Source: Monosporascus cannonballus
Lineage: Eukaryota > Ascomycota > Sordariomycetes > Xylariales
NCBI GenBank assembly: GCA_004154925.1
Contig: QJNS01000225.1
Location: forward strand, 62,001 to 126,000
Length of the DNA stretch: 64,000 nucleotides
Reading direction: 5' to 3'
Shown: one piece after another, positions 1 to 12,959 of the stretch
Layout of the letters: each line of letters opens with the position of its first letter
How positions within the stretch are numbered: the stretch's first letter is position 1
Position numbers and translations under genes: made by a program
The notes under the pieces: generated by a model
Databases searched by the model: none
What the model was told of the DNA's origin: nothing
The model's input: the letters and a program-made list of their open reading frames with translations, nothing else

Positions 1-328
1 GCTTTTTGAGTGATCTAGGTGATTTAAGTGATCTGGACCAGATCATATAGATTACGTAGATCTACGATATACTCACTTTAAGGAATTGGGATATATAATA
101 AATCGGTATTTTATGTAAATAGCAGTTACTTAGTTTTATTCCTTAGCTATTAATTTAAGCTTTTAACCAAAAAATAACTGTACCGTTCTTTAATTAAGGG
201 AAAAGTTTTTAAATCTTTTTAACGAATAAATTATTAAATTATTTTTCGCCTTATTATTATCTGCAAATTAAGAACCTTTTTCGGATATTATTTATACTTC
301 CAGGTAAATATATAATAGGTTCGTTATA
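1..328 (+). repeat. Partial 5' LTR of family A Gypsy element
   Basis: This segment aligns without gaps to 6885-7212 of the 3' LTR and ends in TTATA where the other copy ends in TTACA. It includes a TATA-like box near 90-97. Most differences from the 3' LTR are C/T or G/A transitions. The start of the LTR lies before the window. Confidence 0.9.
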
Positions 329-599
329 TTTTTATAATTCCTTAATTAATAACTGACGAATAATTTACCGTTTAATTAGGGTATAAGTTTTCCTAAATTT
401 AATGTAAACGATAACATAGGACAACGTTCAAAAAATAAATAATATATACGATTTCTGTTATTAGCTAGTAAAGTATTATTGATAAGATTTAACGATTTAC
501 CCCTTATTGAAAAAGTTTTTTAATTAATTGATAATATGGTACCCCTTATTATTCGATTTTAAAAAGGCTTATTATCTTCGTAACCCTAATAATAACCTA

Positions 600-3500
600 C
601 CCCAGCTTTTAAGGATATTATCGAAGTCCAAGGAAAGGAATTGGAGGAAAAAAAGGAGGCTATGGAGGAAATAAAGGAAAAATATGGGATTAAGGTTTAG
701 AAAAGCAAAGAAAAAGAACTTATTATGGACGAAAGGCTTAACCTTCTAGCTTGAGAAATTAAAAGCTTAAAGGAGGAAAATATTCGATTTATTAAAGGAA
801 AAAAACCGGCTTTTCCTTAATTTGGCTTTGTTAAAGGGCGAAGCCAAGGAGCTAGTTACCGATTACCTTCGTTAGATACGAGATAAACGCAGGAAAGAAT
901 TTTAACTTTATCCTTATTCGGCGCAAATCAATTACGAAAAGGAATAATTCCGCCTCCTAGTTACTATGGAATACCGGACGTTAAGGGCTATAAGCTAATT
1001 CCCCCAAAGCCTTATGACAGATCTGAGGACCCGGAAGGATTTTTGGTTTAAGCCAGATTTCACCTTAAGTTTTACGAAAAATTTTTAAGAGAGAATTATT
1101 AGAAGGTAATGGCCATTTTTTAATTATTTACCGGAAAAGTTTTCCTATAGTTCGAACCTATTATGAAGGATTATTTGAAAAATTATTTTAAAAAATTATC
1201 GGATTTTATTAACTATATTTTTAGCAATTATGAAAACTTTGAAAAAAAAAATATACGCTTTATTTGGGAATCCCGATAAAAAATAAAATACAGTTAAATA
1301 GCTTTATTTTTTTTATCAGATTAAGTTAGCCGCCGAATACATAATTAAGTTTAACCGCTTAACCGCTATTTTAAACCTATTAAAAAACGTATTATTTTAC
1401 CCTTATTATAACGGTTTAAAACCTTTGATTAAAGATAAAATATATAAAAAACTAAAAGTTGAATTTTTCGCCAAATATACAGATAAGGTTATTATTGCCG
1501 ACCGATATATTTTTAATCGGTATTTTAAGAAAAAAAAACCGGCAGATAAGGTGATAATAAGGGCTCCAAAAGCCAGAATAAAAAGGATAAGGGTAAACCT
1601 TAAAAGGAAGTAAGTTCCGTTTCGAAAAAACCTAAGAAAAATAAATCCAAAATGGAATATTTTAATTATGGCAAAAAAGGGCATTTTAGGAATAAATATC
1701 ATTTTTCCGCTAAAAGGAACTTTAAGAAAAAAAGGATTCTTTAACCTTAGAAAAAAGCTAGAACGGTTAAACAAAAAACCGATAATAAGGTAGAAAAAAA
1801 AAGAAAAAAATTAGTTCGATTTTTTTTCTAGCTAAAATTTATTATTATTATTATTATTTAAATCTAAAGCGATATCTTAAAGTACGAAAATTATCCCGTT
1901 TGCTAAGATTTTAAAGTTAAAGCTTATAAGTATTATCCTGGATAAACGGTTTTTAAAATAGTTATAAAGCTAGGATGCTAATATTATCTTAATTCCTAAA
2001 AATGTAAAATGTATATAAAGGACGGTTAATTTCGGCCAGATATTAGTAATTATGGATAATTATCCTTAGAACTTTGTACATTCCCAAAATGTATTATTTA
2101 CTTAAAAGAATTAACGGTAAATCCTTATAACTTATTACATTTTACTGCTTATTACCAAAATAATTATTTTGTTTATTTTAAAGCCAAAGAAAATAATAAC
2201 TTTTGGCTTAAATAGGACGAAAAAATACTTATAAAACTAAATAACGAATGCCGTTATATGGAAATTTTACGATAACCAGAATACTTTAAATCTTATTATT
2301 TATATCCTAAATTAAAATAAAGTTAAAAGGCCATATTATAAGGATGTTTATATTATTTTCCGATATTTTGCATTTAACATAAGCTCTTAAATATGGGAAT
2401 ACCTTTTTCGGAAATTTATCTTTTTAATTCCATAACCTAGAAAATACAAAACTTAAGGGTAAGCCAGGAAAAAAGTCCGGTTTTAAAACCTTAATGCAAA
2501 TACGGCAAAAAGATATAATTTCGGTACAAAAACGATTAATACATTAAATATTTTGTTAAAAAAGCTTGTAAATAAAACTTTGTTTAAGTTAAACGATATT
2601 AAAAATTATAAAATTATAAAGGCTTTCGAAACTAAGGTACCAAAAAGCCTTAGTTTATAAAACCTTATATAAAGCGATAAAAGAAATACGCAATCAGATC
2701 GAGATTTTTTTTTAATATAAAAATAAAATATTTAAAGTTATAATTGATTCCAGCGCAAAAGGTAATTTTATTTCCCTTATAACAGCAGAAAAATACCAGG
2801 TTCCCTGGAAATATAAATTAAAGTTTTATAAATTACGTACGGTAAATAGAAGCCTATTTACGTACGAAAGTAGACAAATTTTTCGAGAAATTGAAAAACT
2901 TTTAATATAAATTCAAAAATACCAAAAACGTATTTCGCTGGATATTGCCGATATCTCTAAATACGATATTATCTTGGGAATGCCTTAATTTTGTTCCAGT
3001 AACCTATGGATTAATTAAAGAAAACGAATATTTTCCTAAGAAAATAAAACGAAAATATTAAAAAAGGATAACCGAAAAATCTGCTATATTATTAAGGAAG
3101 TACGGATCCCTAATTAAATTTTTACGGTACCGCCGGAGTATTAAGAATTTAAGCGATTATTTAAAAATAAAAAGGATTACGAATTACCGCCATATAATTA
3201 ATAGGATTATTGGATATTTATTAAAAAAGGATATTATCCTAAATTTTACAAAATTTATTATATGAATTTAAAAAAATTTAAAGCTTTATGGAAAAATATA
3301 TAACTGGATTTAAAAAAAGGATATATTTAACTTTTTAATTTTTTTGCTAGATATTTTATTTTTATGGTACCAAAAACTAAGGATAAAAAGTAAAAGATTA
3401 ATAAAAACGGAAATCCTATTTATCGAAAAGTAATCGATTATAAATAATTAAACGATATTATAATTAAAAATGGATATTTTCTAATATTTATGAATATTTT

Positions 3501-6075
3501 GAAGGAAAACGTTAATAAAGCTAAATAATTTATAGCTTTCGATTTTCGTAATAATTATTACCGCATCCGAATAGCTAAAAAAGAAAAATAAAAAACGGCA
3601 TTGAGAACAGTATACGGATTTTACGAATACCGAATAATGCCGATAGGACTTATTAATGTTTTTATTAATTTCCAAAATTTAGTTATAACCATTTTTTAAT
3701 AATTTCTAAATAAATTCGTATTTGTTTACCTCGACGACATCCTTATTTACTTAAAAACTTTAAAGGAGCATAAAAAGCATATGGCTTAGGTATTTAGAAC
3801 TTTGGACGAAGCTAATATTCGAATTAACCTAGCTAAAAGCGTATGGCATACCCAGAAATTGGATTTTCTGGGATTTACTTTTATTTTTGGCCAAATTCAG
3901 ATTTAACACTTTAAATTGGAAATAATTAAGGATTAGCTTATCCCCGATAAGGCGACCGTTATAGATATCCGCCAGATTTTAGGATTTATAGGTTATGTAC
4001 GTAACCTAATCGAAAAGTACGGAGATATCGTCAAATTATTAACGAAATTTACTATTAAGAAGTACGTTAAAAAAAAAGTTCGAACTCCTAAAAAAAACAA
4101 AAGAAATATTCCGAAAATTAAAGAAAATAATTATTAATAAATTAATAATAAAAATGCCAAATCCAGACAAAAAACATAACTAAAGACAAATATTTCAGAA
4201 TATGCCTTAGGTGTAATTTTAGAATAATAAGAAAATAACAGCAAGTAATACCTAATAATATATTATTCGAAAGCATTCCGAAATGCAAAATTTAGATACC
4301 AGATTTATAACAAAAAGTTATTAATAATTATTAACGTTTTTAAAAAAAAAATAAGAACTTTACTTTAATGGAATAAAAAAACTTTTCGATATTTACTTTA
4401 ACTACAAAAACCTTATTCGGTTTATAAAAGTTTAAGAATAAAACAAATAATATAAAAAATAAATAATTTTTTTATTTAAATTTAATTTTAAAATTTATCA
4501 TATTAAAAGAAAGGAAAATATTTAGGCGGATATTCTTAATTACAAAGGAGATTACGATTTTAAAGTTCCCAAAAGAAATATGCAAATATTATAATATAAT
4601 AAGGACGGTACCGTATAATTATATAAAATAATAAAGAAACCGACGCCCGAAATTTTGATATAATTCCGGAATTTTTACGATACGAAGAAACAAAAAGAAA
4701 TTCAGTAATTAAAAGGATAACTAAAGGACCAGTTATTGTACCATAACAAAATCTATGTTCCTAAGGATAAATAGGAATAATTCGTAAAAGAATTCCATAA
4801 AAATTTATTATACGGATATTAAGGAATTTTTAAAACTATTAGAGGATTATAAGAAAAATATAACTTTCCAGAATTACGACGTATAGTTAAAAAGGTAATT
4901 AAAAATTGCAACGTTTGTAATAAGGTTAAGGTAATACGTTATAAGCCTTATGGGTTATTATAACTTACTGATATTTCTAATAAAGCATAGAATATTATCA
5001 CTTAGGATTTTATTATTAATTTATTTTCATTTAAAAACCTAGTTATTGGAATCGAATACGACGGAATATGGGTAATTGTCGACAGACTTACTAAATATAG
5101 GTATTTTTTACCTTTTAAAAGAAACGTAACGGCAGAATAGTTAGTTTACGTTTTTATTAAATATTATTTTAATAAGTACGGGATACCAGAAAAAGTTATT
5201 TCCGATAAAGATACGTTTTTTATTTTAAAGTTCGATATTAGCTTTTTTAAATAAATTGGTATTAAGTTTAAGTTTTTAATAACGTATTATTTCCAAACGG
5301 ATAATTAAACCGAAAATTAAACTAAATCTTGGAACAGTACTTTCGAAGTTACGTTAATTATTAACAAAATAATTAGGTAAAACTTTTATTATTAGTACAG
5401 ATTGCTTATAACATATTTATTAACGAAGATATGGGCGTATTTTCCTATATAGCTGTATACAGACATAATGCAGAAATAAAACGACCTAAATAACCGTTTA
5501 ATAAGGTACTAAAGATTATTACGATTGCCCTAAAAATAAAAATATTAACAATAAAAATCAAAAGAATTTAAAACCGTTTCCAGAATAAATTGCAATTCCT
5601 TTAATAATGGATAACCCAATATTATAACAAAAAAAATTTAAGGAACCAATTTTAACGAAAGAAAATAAGGTTTGCTTATTACGCTAAAAACAAAACGTAA
5701 TTTCGAACATTTTATAGATCAAAACAAAAAGACCTAACGACAAACTCGATTTTAAAAAATTTAGCTTATTTAAAGTTGATAAAGTTATTTTTAAAATTAA
5801 TTATCGATTGTCGTTACCCAAAAATATGAAAATATACCCTATTTTTTACATTTTTTTTATTTGAATTAATATTTAAAAACGCCCCGTTAAAAATAGACCT
5901 AAAACTTAAAAAGGATTTTAACGAATACGAAATCGAATAAATATTAAATTTTAAAATAATTAAAAATAAAATCCAGTACCTAATTAAATAAAAAGGATAT
6001 TTACATAAAGGAAATATTTAGGAACTATTTAACCATTTAATAAATGCGATAGACCTGGTTAAGATGTTTTACTGC
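600..6075 (+). pseudogene. Gag-pol relic of family A Gypsy element
   Basis: Several frames together preserve a recognisable Gypsy polyprotein. A charged coiled-coil-like Gag start lies at about 600-830. A zinc knuckle remnant at about 1655-1700 has its cysteines changed to Tyr. A protease-like DSSA motif (expected DSGA) is at about 2750. In the reverse transcriptase the YLDDILIY motif at about 3725-3750 is intact. The integrase zinc-binding CxxC is near 4908-4920, and the catalytic-core segments VIVDRLTKY (about 5070-5100) and SDKDTFF (about 5195-5220) are visible. A chromodomain lies at about 5925-6060, with EYEIE, YLIK and KGY. Stops typical of RIP (CAA or CAG to TAA or TAG) interrupt every domain, so no product is expected. 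Chromodomains in such elements are known to steer integration towards methylated histone H3 chromatin; that role here is inferred. Confidence 0.88.
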
Positions 6076-6214
6076 CAAAATCCTGACCGACCGTTTCTAA
6101 TATAGCCAAGGTTGCAGGCAATAACGGTCCCCCGCTTAAATCCAAACTTTCGGCGTTTTAATCGAAAGAAATAAACGTTTTTAAAACGGCGTCCATTTTA
6201 AAAATAAGCTGTAT

Positions 6215-6475
6215 TTACTTTGCGTTTACGCGACGCTGCTTTTCTTTCAATTTCTTTTGCTTTTTTAACCGATTTAACTTTTTTCCTTCTTTCAAAATGG
6301 CTATAACTTTTTTTTTAAAACTTTTTGCTAAAGACGTAAGCGCCTTATCCGGCCGATAAGCTTTCTTATTTTTTTTTCGGTAGCCTCCTGGTATTCGATT
6401 AAGGAGTCCTCCGCCTCCTTTTGCTTTTTTTCTAGCCGGTCGTACATTTCGCCCAGTTTCGTCAAAAAAGTTCAT
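6215..6475 (-). CDS. Antisense ORF between pol and 3' LTR of family A element
   Basis: An 86-codon ORF runs opposite to gag-pol in the stretch between the chromodomain and the 3' LTR. The predicted protein is very basic (lysine and arginine rich) with a short glycine run near residue 20 and a helical, probably coiled C-terminal half. It stays open in a region where other frames are full of stops and keeps more G+C than its surroundings. I recognise no domain. Family B also has an antisense ORF in the same place (27,768-28,058) but with a different sequence. It could be a real accessory ORF of the element, or a chance ORF in a less mutated segment. Confidence 0.35.
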   Translation of the reverse strand: MNFFDETGRNVRPARKKAKGGGGLLNRIPGGYRKKNKKAYRPDKALTSLAKSFKKKVIAILKEGKKLNRLKKQKKLKEKQRRVNAK

Positions 6476-6792
6476 GGTTAAGACGTCGTAAGCCAGACGC
6501 TAACGACGGATGCAATAATCGTAACTTAAGATATTAGGAGCAAAAAAATATTCGGTTTCGCCAAAACGAATATAATTAGAACAAGAAAAAGCCTTAATAT
6601 CAAATCTTTTTATCGAATTAGCTTGAGCGTTATAGGAGTCGCGTTAGTTTAGGCGAGGTTTTCTTTTTTTTTTTTTGAATACGTTTTGTTATAATAAAAT
6701 TAGCTGAAACGTTTCTAACTTTTTCTAACAAAACGAAATGGCCATTTACGATATTTATCTTTGGGACAAAAATTCTTAAAAAGGGGAAATAA

Positions 6793-7212
6793 TGTTATAG
6801 GAATAGGGGTTCCTATTTCGAGGAGACCTATTTGTAAAGATTAGCGCGGATCTGTTACGGGTAAATTCCGGATAAGAAAACTTGGCTTTTTAAATAATCT
6901 AGGTAATCTAAGTAATTTGGACCAGATTATATAAATTACGTAAATCCACGATATATTTACTTTAAGGAATTGAGATATATAATAAATCGGTTTTTTATGT
7001 AAATAGCACTTACTTAGTTTCACTTTTTAGCTATTAATTTAAGCTTTTAACCAAAAGGTAATTGCACCGTTTTCTAATTGAGGGAAAAGTTTTTAAATCT
7101 CTTTAACGAATAAACCACTAAATTATTCTTTGCCTTATTGTTACCTGCAAATCAAGAACCCTTTTCGGATACTGCTCATACCTCCAGGTGGATGTATGAC
7201 AGGTTCGTTACA
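6793..7212 (+). repeat. 3' LTR of family A Gypsy element
   Basis: This 420-bp repeat begins TGTTATAGG just after a purine tract and ends GTTACA. It carries a TATA-like box at about 6975-6983. From that box to the 3' end it matches both the partial LTR at 1-328 and the solo LTR at 52,129-52,559. Upstream of the box it matches only the former. Confidence 0.92.
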
Positions 7213-10200
7213 CTTTTATTTCTATATCGTTTTGTACCGTATATACTTTAATTATATCCGCTACTAACTCAAATATGAAAATGTAAAAAATTGAATAGAA
7301 TTTAACTTTTGGTAAAAGTTCCAATTAATAATTATTTTCTAAAATTTCTTGGTAATTTTATATAGACCGATATATTTGAAATCGAATTTTTAAAAGGTTT
7401 TTTTATTTAAATGTTTTTATAACGAAAAAAACCATTTCCCTTTTTTCGAAAATTAATCCCTTTAACCTTTTCTAGTTATAATATTTATTTATTTGATTAC
7501 GTACGAATTTTAGTTCCGTTTTTATTTCTTAATATAACTATCGTAATTATTTTATCGTAAGGATTACTTTAATATTAATTGAACGATTATCGCATATTTT
7601 ACTGTAAACTTCTAGAATAAATTCAAAATTTGCGTTCGCTAGTATTATCCTAATATTTTCGTAATAACTGGTATTATAAGTTAGTTATATAATTGGTAAT
7701 TTTTCAACCTAGGTATTTTATTTATAATTAATATAATATCGTAAATAAGTTTCCAAAATATGGTTCGTCCGTTTCGTTTATTTATTTATTTATGGTTTAA
7801 ATACGTTAAATAACTTATGATTTAAGTCGATCTATATTATTAGGTTTTATTAAAACTTAAATACAAATATTGATCCTTTATCCGAAATAATGTCCATTAG
7901 TAATCCGTATATTGAAAATATTTCTGAAAAAAATTTATACCATTTGTTCGGCGTTTATATTTTCGTAATATAGTAAAAAATAAGAAAATTTCGTAAATCG
8001 GTCGACAATTACGAAAATATTATCGTAACATATTCCCGTAACTGGATTTTTTAATATAAGAAGTTTAATAATAAAGTCGAATATAACTAAATCCTATAGT
8101 CGTTTTGCGATTCATAATAACTATAATTCTCCATATAGCTTATATTGTCGAATTTTTACTTTAGCGTAAATATTATATTGCCGTATAATTTTCTGTATCG
8201 TTAATTTCATTTTTAAAAAAAATATATACGTTAAAGCTTTTTTAAGGTTTTATAAATCCCTGGATATCTATATAACTGATATTCGTATATTTCTCGTATT
8301 AAATCTTGCTAATATCTTTTGAGAACTTATATTTTATTTGTTTTTTAATCTTTTAAAAAATTATTATTATACTGCTAAATTTTCTAGTATATATCGAAAG
8401 GTATTACCAAAATTGTCGCAATTTATCATAAACGTAAATATTCTTTTATAATAATATCGAAAATTATATAATTAACTTTAATTAATTTTTTTAAAAATTT
8501 GGTTACTTACTTAAAGCATTTGCTTTATTATTCTTTAAATTTTTCCTATGAATAATAACGAAATCGAAGTTCGCCAATTTTTTGCATATCTTAATTATCG
8601 TCTTATAAATTCTTTAATCGTAATAAATCGGATAAAATTTTAATAATTCGTATAAACCTTAATTTAATATAAACATATCTTTAAAAAATACCTAAACTTT
8701 CGAAATGCCATAACGATAACCATAAATTCCTTATTTAGAATGCCATAATTAAATTCTGTTCTTTTAATATATATTAAAAAAATATAATAAAGTGCAATTT
8801 GCCTTAATTATTTCGCTATTCGATTACTATACTTAATGCGTAATCCGAAATATTGGTTTTTAATTTAACGAGGCGGTTTCGATCGTACCTAATTAATACT
8901 AGTTCGCTAATAATTATATCTTTAATATCTTAAAATATCTTTTCCGTATCCGGCGTCCATTTAAACTTTTTTCTTTTTCATAAAGTTTATTAGGGGTATA
9001 ATTATTTTACTAAAATTTCGAATAAATTTCTTATAATAATTAATAAATCCAAAAAATACTTATACTTCTTTAATTATCGTTAAAATTTGTTATTTTGTAA
9101 CTGCAACGATTTTCTTAAAATCTATCTTAATATATCTTAAGGTGATAATATATTTCAAATATTTCATTTCTTATTTATAGAACTAATTTTTTTTTTGCGT
9201 TAACAAATAATCTTACGTCCTGTAAAACTTAAAAAAAAACCTTATAAACGTATCCTGCATATACCTTTTCCGTTTTTAAAAAAAATAAAAATATTGTCGA
9301 GATAGCATACGACTAAAATATCGAAATATTTTCATATTACATAATTTACTATCCGTTAAAAAGTTACTGGTACGTTCGTAAATCCTATTAACGTAACCAA
9401 ATATTTAAATAGTCCGTATTTCGTTTTAAAGGTTATTTTTATTCGTATCCTTTTTTAATCCTAATAAAATTATATTTATCTTTAAAATCGAATATTATAA
9501 ATTATTTACCTTTGTAATATCAATTTTTTTTTCCGAAATTATATGTAATAATATTTGATTTTTAACAATAATATCGCTTAATTATTAGTAATTAATTACA
9601 AATCGCAATTTTTTATTTTTCTTTAATACAAAAAATATCGGATATCCTGCTGATAATTTCGAAAGTTAAATCCATTCCTTTTATAGCCGATTTTCCAGAT
9701 ATTCTTTAAAAGTACGTAATTTATCTTTATTAAGGTTATAAATAAGGTAAAATTTCGTTAAAGAGTTTTCTTTAAGGATTATTTTATAATTTTATTCGTT
9801 ATATTTTAATAAATTCGTATTAAGTTTCTTTTTGAAAAGCTGCTTATATCTATAATACTGTAGGAATATATTAATTATATTTTTAACTTTTGGAGCTGTT
9901 ATTTTGATTATTTTTCCAGATCGTTATTTAATTACTTTAATTTCGTTCTGATAATAGTAACGATACGTCGTATTTTTTAATACCCGTTTTTTTTATATTT
10001 TGTTCCTTTAGGTAATAAGATTTCTGTCGTATCCTTATACCTACATTTGTCGTTATTATCGATGGAATATTAAAATCTTAATTTCTTTTTTTATTAATAA
10101 AGTATAAAGCAAATCTTACTTGGTTAATCCCGTTATTAATTAAAATTCCGTACTAACATATCTATAATAATCCTAAGATTATATCGTAATTCTTAAGTAA

Positions 10201-12560
10201 AACGATATCGAAATTAATTATTTAATATTATCCTTAAATAAAATTCTTGAAGTAATTAATTTCGCGTATAATTTTTCCATTGTCGTAAACGAATTTTTAA
10301 TTTTCGGTATTTGTTATTATATAAAGTTTTAATTTGTATCTCTATAGTAATTTAGGCTTATTAATTATATTCGATATAATATAATTCCTGCTTAAAGCTC
10401 CGTAATTTACCATTACGGTATACTAATACGTTCCGATCTGTATATCTAAAATAATAAAGTTATTAACGTTTTTTATCGTTACGTTTAAAGCTTTTTTCGG
10501 GAGTTCTTTATAATTTCTTTAAGTTTTATTATTTTACGGCTTTGTTATAAATAACCTTTTTTTAATTTTTGTTCGAATTTATTAAATTTTACTTATATTT
10601 CTTCGTTTAACGCGTTAAGCTGTTATGTTTATCGTTATTGCCGGCGTACTGTTTTTTGTTTTTGAATTATATTAATTATTTTTAATTTTATTATAATTTT
10701 TCTCTTTATCCAATAAATTATTTTTTTATATTTACGATTAGATTTATTGTACGTTATTGTAACTGTTGTTTCAAAGATCTTTTATAAATTAACGTATTTT
10801 TTCTTTAAAAACTTTTTTCTTGGAGATTTATAATAAATACTAACTAAAAATAAAGATTTGTAATAATTTTCTAACAGTGCTTTTTTACCGTACGTTAAAT
10901 TATTTTTTTTTCATTTGGTAGTTATACTATCCATAATAATAAAAGGGGTTTTTCTGCGGGCATTACTTCCTTTCGGACCAACTTTTTACTTCGGCTAATT
11001 ACTGGATATTTCTTGAGGCTATGATTTAAAAATATCGATATTATTGCTTATCGTCCTTATTATCTCTAGTACGGTTTGAAAAATTAAATCCCTTATAGTA
11101 CATACGGGTAATTCGTTTATAAATATATTATTTTTATTTTTCCTAATCGGGATATTCTCGTCGTCGATAATATATAACATATATTCTGCTATATTGATGA
11201 AGGATTCCAGAATAAATATTTTCTATTTAATCCTAATATTTGCGTAATTATCCTTATAATATTTCTTATTATGTTCGCGATATTTATTAAGCTAATTTTC
11301 TGGCTTTTCGCATTTTTCGTCGAATTTTTTATCGTAATAACCTTTATTAGGTTTTTCGCTATAGGGGACCTGGTATGTATTTAGGCTGAATCATGTTAAC
11401 AGATTTGCTTTCGTCCTTTTAATTCTTTCTGAATTATCCTTTAGGTATTGGTTTTCAATTATTTTAACGGGGCTTTTTGGGTACTTTATATCATAATACC
11501 TTATATTCCATCTTATTGTAATTATAATACTTAATTTGGCTCTAGTGTTTTTTATAAGTAACTCCTAATTCTATAAATCCTAATTCTGTGCCGTAAAAAG
11601 TATTACTACGTCGAAAAACGTTAAGATTAATTATATATTAAGATTTGCTATTATTTTTTTTCTTTAATATCTTTAATGCGCGATACGTATTATCGATTAT
11701 TAATCTTAACCGCTATAATAATATAATTCGATAGATAATTAGGCCGATCGAACTTAAAAAGCTTTTTTTGCAATTTTCTTTTCGGGCCGTCGAAAAACTT
11801 GGCCATTAATATTTTTATCCCTAGTTCAATTTGGCTGCTAGTTAAACCAGCGTATTGCCATAACTGGATACGGATCCTTTTTATTATAACTGTTAAATTT
11901 GCATTTAAACTTTTATTTTTTCGTTTATTATTCCGAAAACTTTCGTTAATGTTTATTTGGATTATTTGTAATCGTTGTAAATTTGTATTACCTTTAGGTT
12001 TCGTTTTTCGATTAGCAAAATAACGTATTTTTTCATAACGGGTTCGAACCAAATAACCATATTTCTCGTAAATCGTCCGATTACGAACTTAATTCGTATA
12101 GTAAACGTAATTAATGGAATGAGAAAATATCCGAAATATATTCGGCATTAAATTAAGAATAACTGTAACTTGGTCGAAGTTCCATCGAAAAATTCTAGCT
12201 TAAAAGGTTTAAGGACCTTTTCCGATTCCTTAATGGAATTTAGCTAAATAACTTAGCCTGTTCGAAAAGGCTTTCCGGTTTCGGGAGTTTTTCTTTTTTT
12301 CTTAAGCTTCTCGTAAGCAGCTTGAAAAAACGTCGTAAAATCATTATTATCTTTTTTAAGCTAGAAAATACGTTCGTTCATAGTATCCAATCGTCGAAGA
12401 ACTTCTTCGCGAAAAAGGCAAGGTTTCTTTTTTTTCTTTTCGGATTTTATTCTAGTATCCGAGTAATTAAAGACCTGGTAAATAGGCTGTTCGAGCTACT
12501 TATTAATAAACATAACGTTAATCGGTATCGCTTAAAGTTTGACGGTATTACTAAATAAAA
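7213..12560 (-). pseudogene. Gag-pol relic of B' Gypsy element
   Basis: On the minus strand a Gag segment remains open for 120 codons at 11,690-12,052, with WQYAGLTSSQ and FFDGPKR among its recognisable pieces. The reverse transcriptase motif survives as YLDNIFIF at about 9275-9305, where the second catalytic Asp is changed to Asn, a typical RIP G-to-A result. The integrase piece FVIVDR is at about 8001-8035. The 3' part of pol ends at the junction with element A. Frequent stops and the loss of an active-site aspartate make it non-functional. Confidence 0.8.
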
Positions 12561-12570
12561 ACTTGTAACG

Positions 12571-12947
12571 TATAACGAATTAAAGGGTTTAACCAATTAT
12601 TAAACCTTAATCGTACGGATTTATATTAATAAAAGTATCGTAAAAATCTAAGTAATAAATATAGTAATCGTATTACGTTTTGTAATACCAAAAGTGCCTT
12701 AAGTAACAATATTATATTAAAAGCTAAAATTATTTAAACTATGGAAATAATAAGCGTATATATCTTTTTTTTTCTTGGCTTAATTACTTATAATCATACG
12801 GCTGGTGGTGATTATGATCGCTTATGATCCTCTTTGATCACTTCTGATCACTGGCTTAGCAGTGATCACCGTCACGTAACCCATGGAATGGTCCGTGTAA
12901 TCCTTGTTTGACCGTTTTTTAAGGCCGGAGCTTGTTGAGTCGTAACA
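12571..12947 (-). repeat. 5' LTR of B' Gypsy element with divergent U3
   Basis: The 377-bp repeat reads TGTTACGAC to GTTATA on the minus strand. From the TATA-like box (about 12,756-12,763 on the plus strand) to 12,571 it matches the LTRs of element B. From about 12,784 to 12,947 it does not, and carries instead several TGATCA-type motifs, including a 9-bp inverted repeat at 12,845-12,853 and 12,860-12,868. That U3 part has normal base composition, while the rest of the LTR is RIP-mutated. Confidence 0.8.
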
Positions 12948-12959
12948 CAGACGAATAAT

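Larger units (their letters stand above)
1..7212 (+). mobile_element. Chromodomain Gypsy LTR retrotransposon, family A, RIP-degraded
   Basis: Long terminal repeats at 1-328 (partial) and 6793-7212 flank a plus-strand gag-pol interior of 6,464 bp, giving an expected full length near 7.3 kb. The first 300 nt or so of the left LTR lie outside the window. Pol order is protease, reverse transcriptase, integrase, chromodomain, which is the Ty3/Gypsy chromovirus order. A purine-rich tract sits directly before the 3' LTR at about 6778-6790. The reading frames are broken by many TAA/TAG codons and the sequence is very AT-rich, as expected from RIP. Its right edge abuts the interior of a reversed family B-like element, at a point matching about 27,640 of the complete B copy, so element A most likely inserted into that copy. 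The target duplication cannot be checked because the left end is missing. Confidence 0.9.
7213..12947 (-). mobile_element. Partial family B-like Gypsy element in reverse orientation (B')
   Basis: The minus strand reads LTR (12,571-12,947), gag, protease, RT and integrase, and stops at 7,213 where element A begins. The lost part is the end of pol, including the chromodomain, and the 3' LTR; it probably lies left of the window beyond element A. The interior is closely related to the complete B element at 22,043-28,845, for example in the last 350 bp of pol. The U3 part of the LTR is different, so it is a variant or sister family. It sits directly against the interior of element C at 12,948, which suggests that it inserted into C. 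Confidence 0.82.

Noticed and set aside
1406..1774. 122-codon minus-strand ORF within element A
   Set aside because: Phe/Leu/Ile-rich translation of the antisense of AT-rich gag; typical of RIPed sequence read in reverse.
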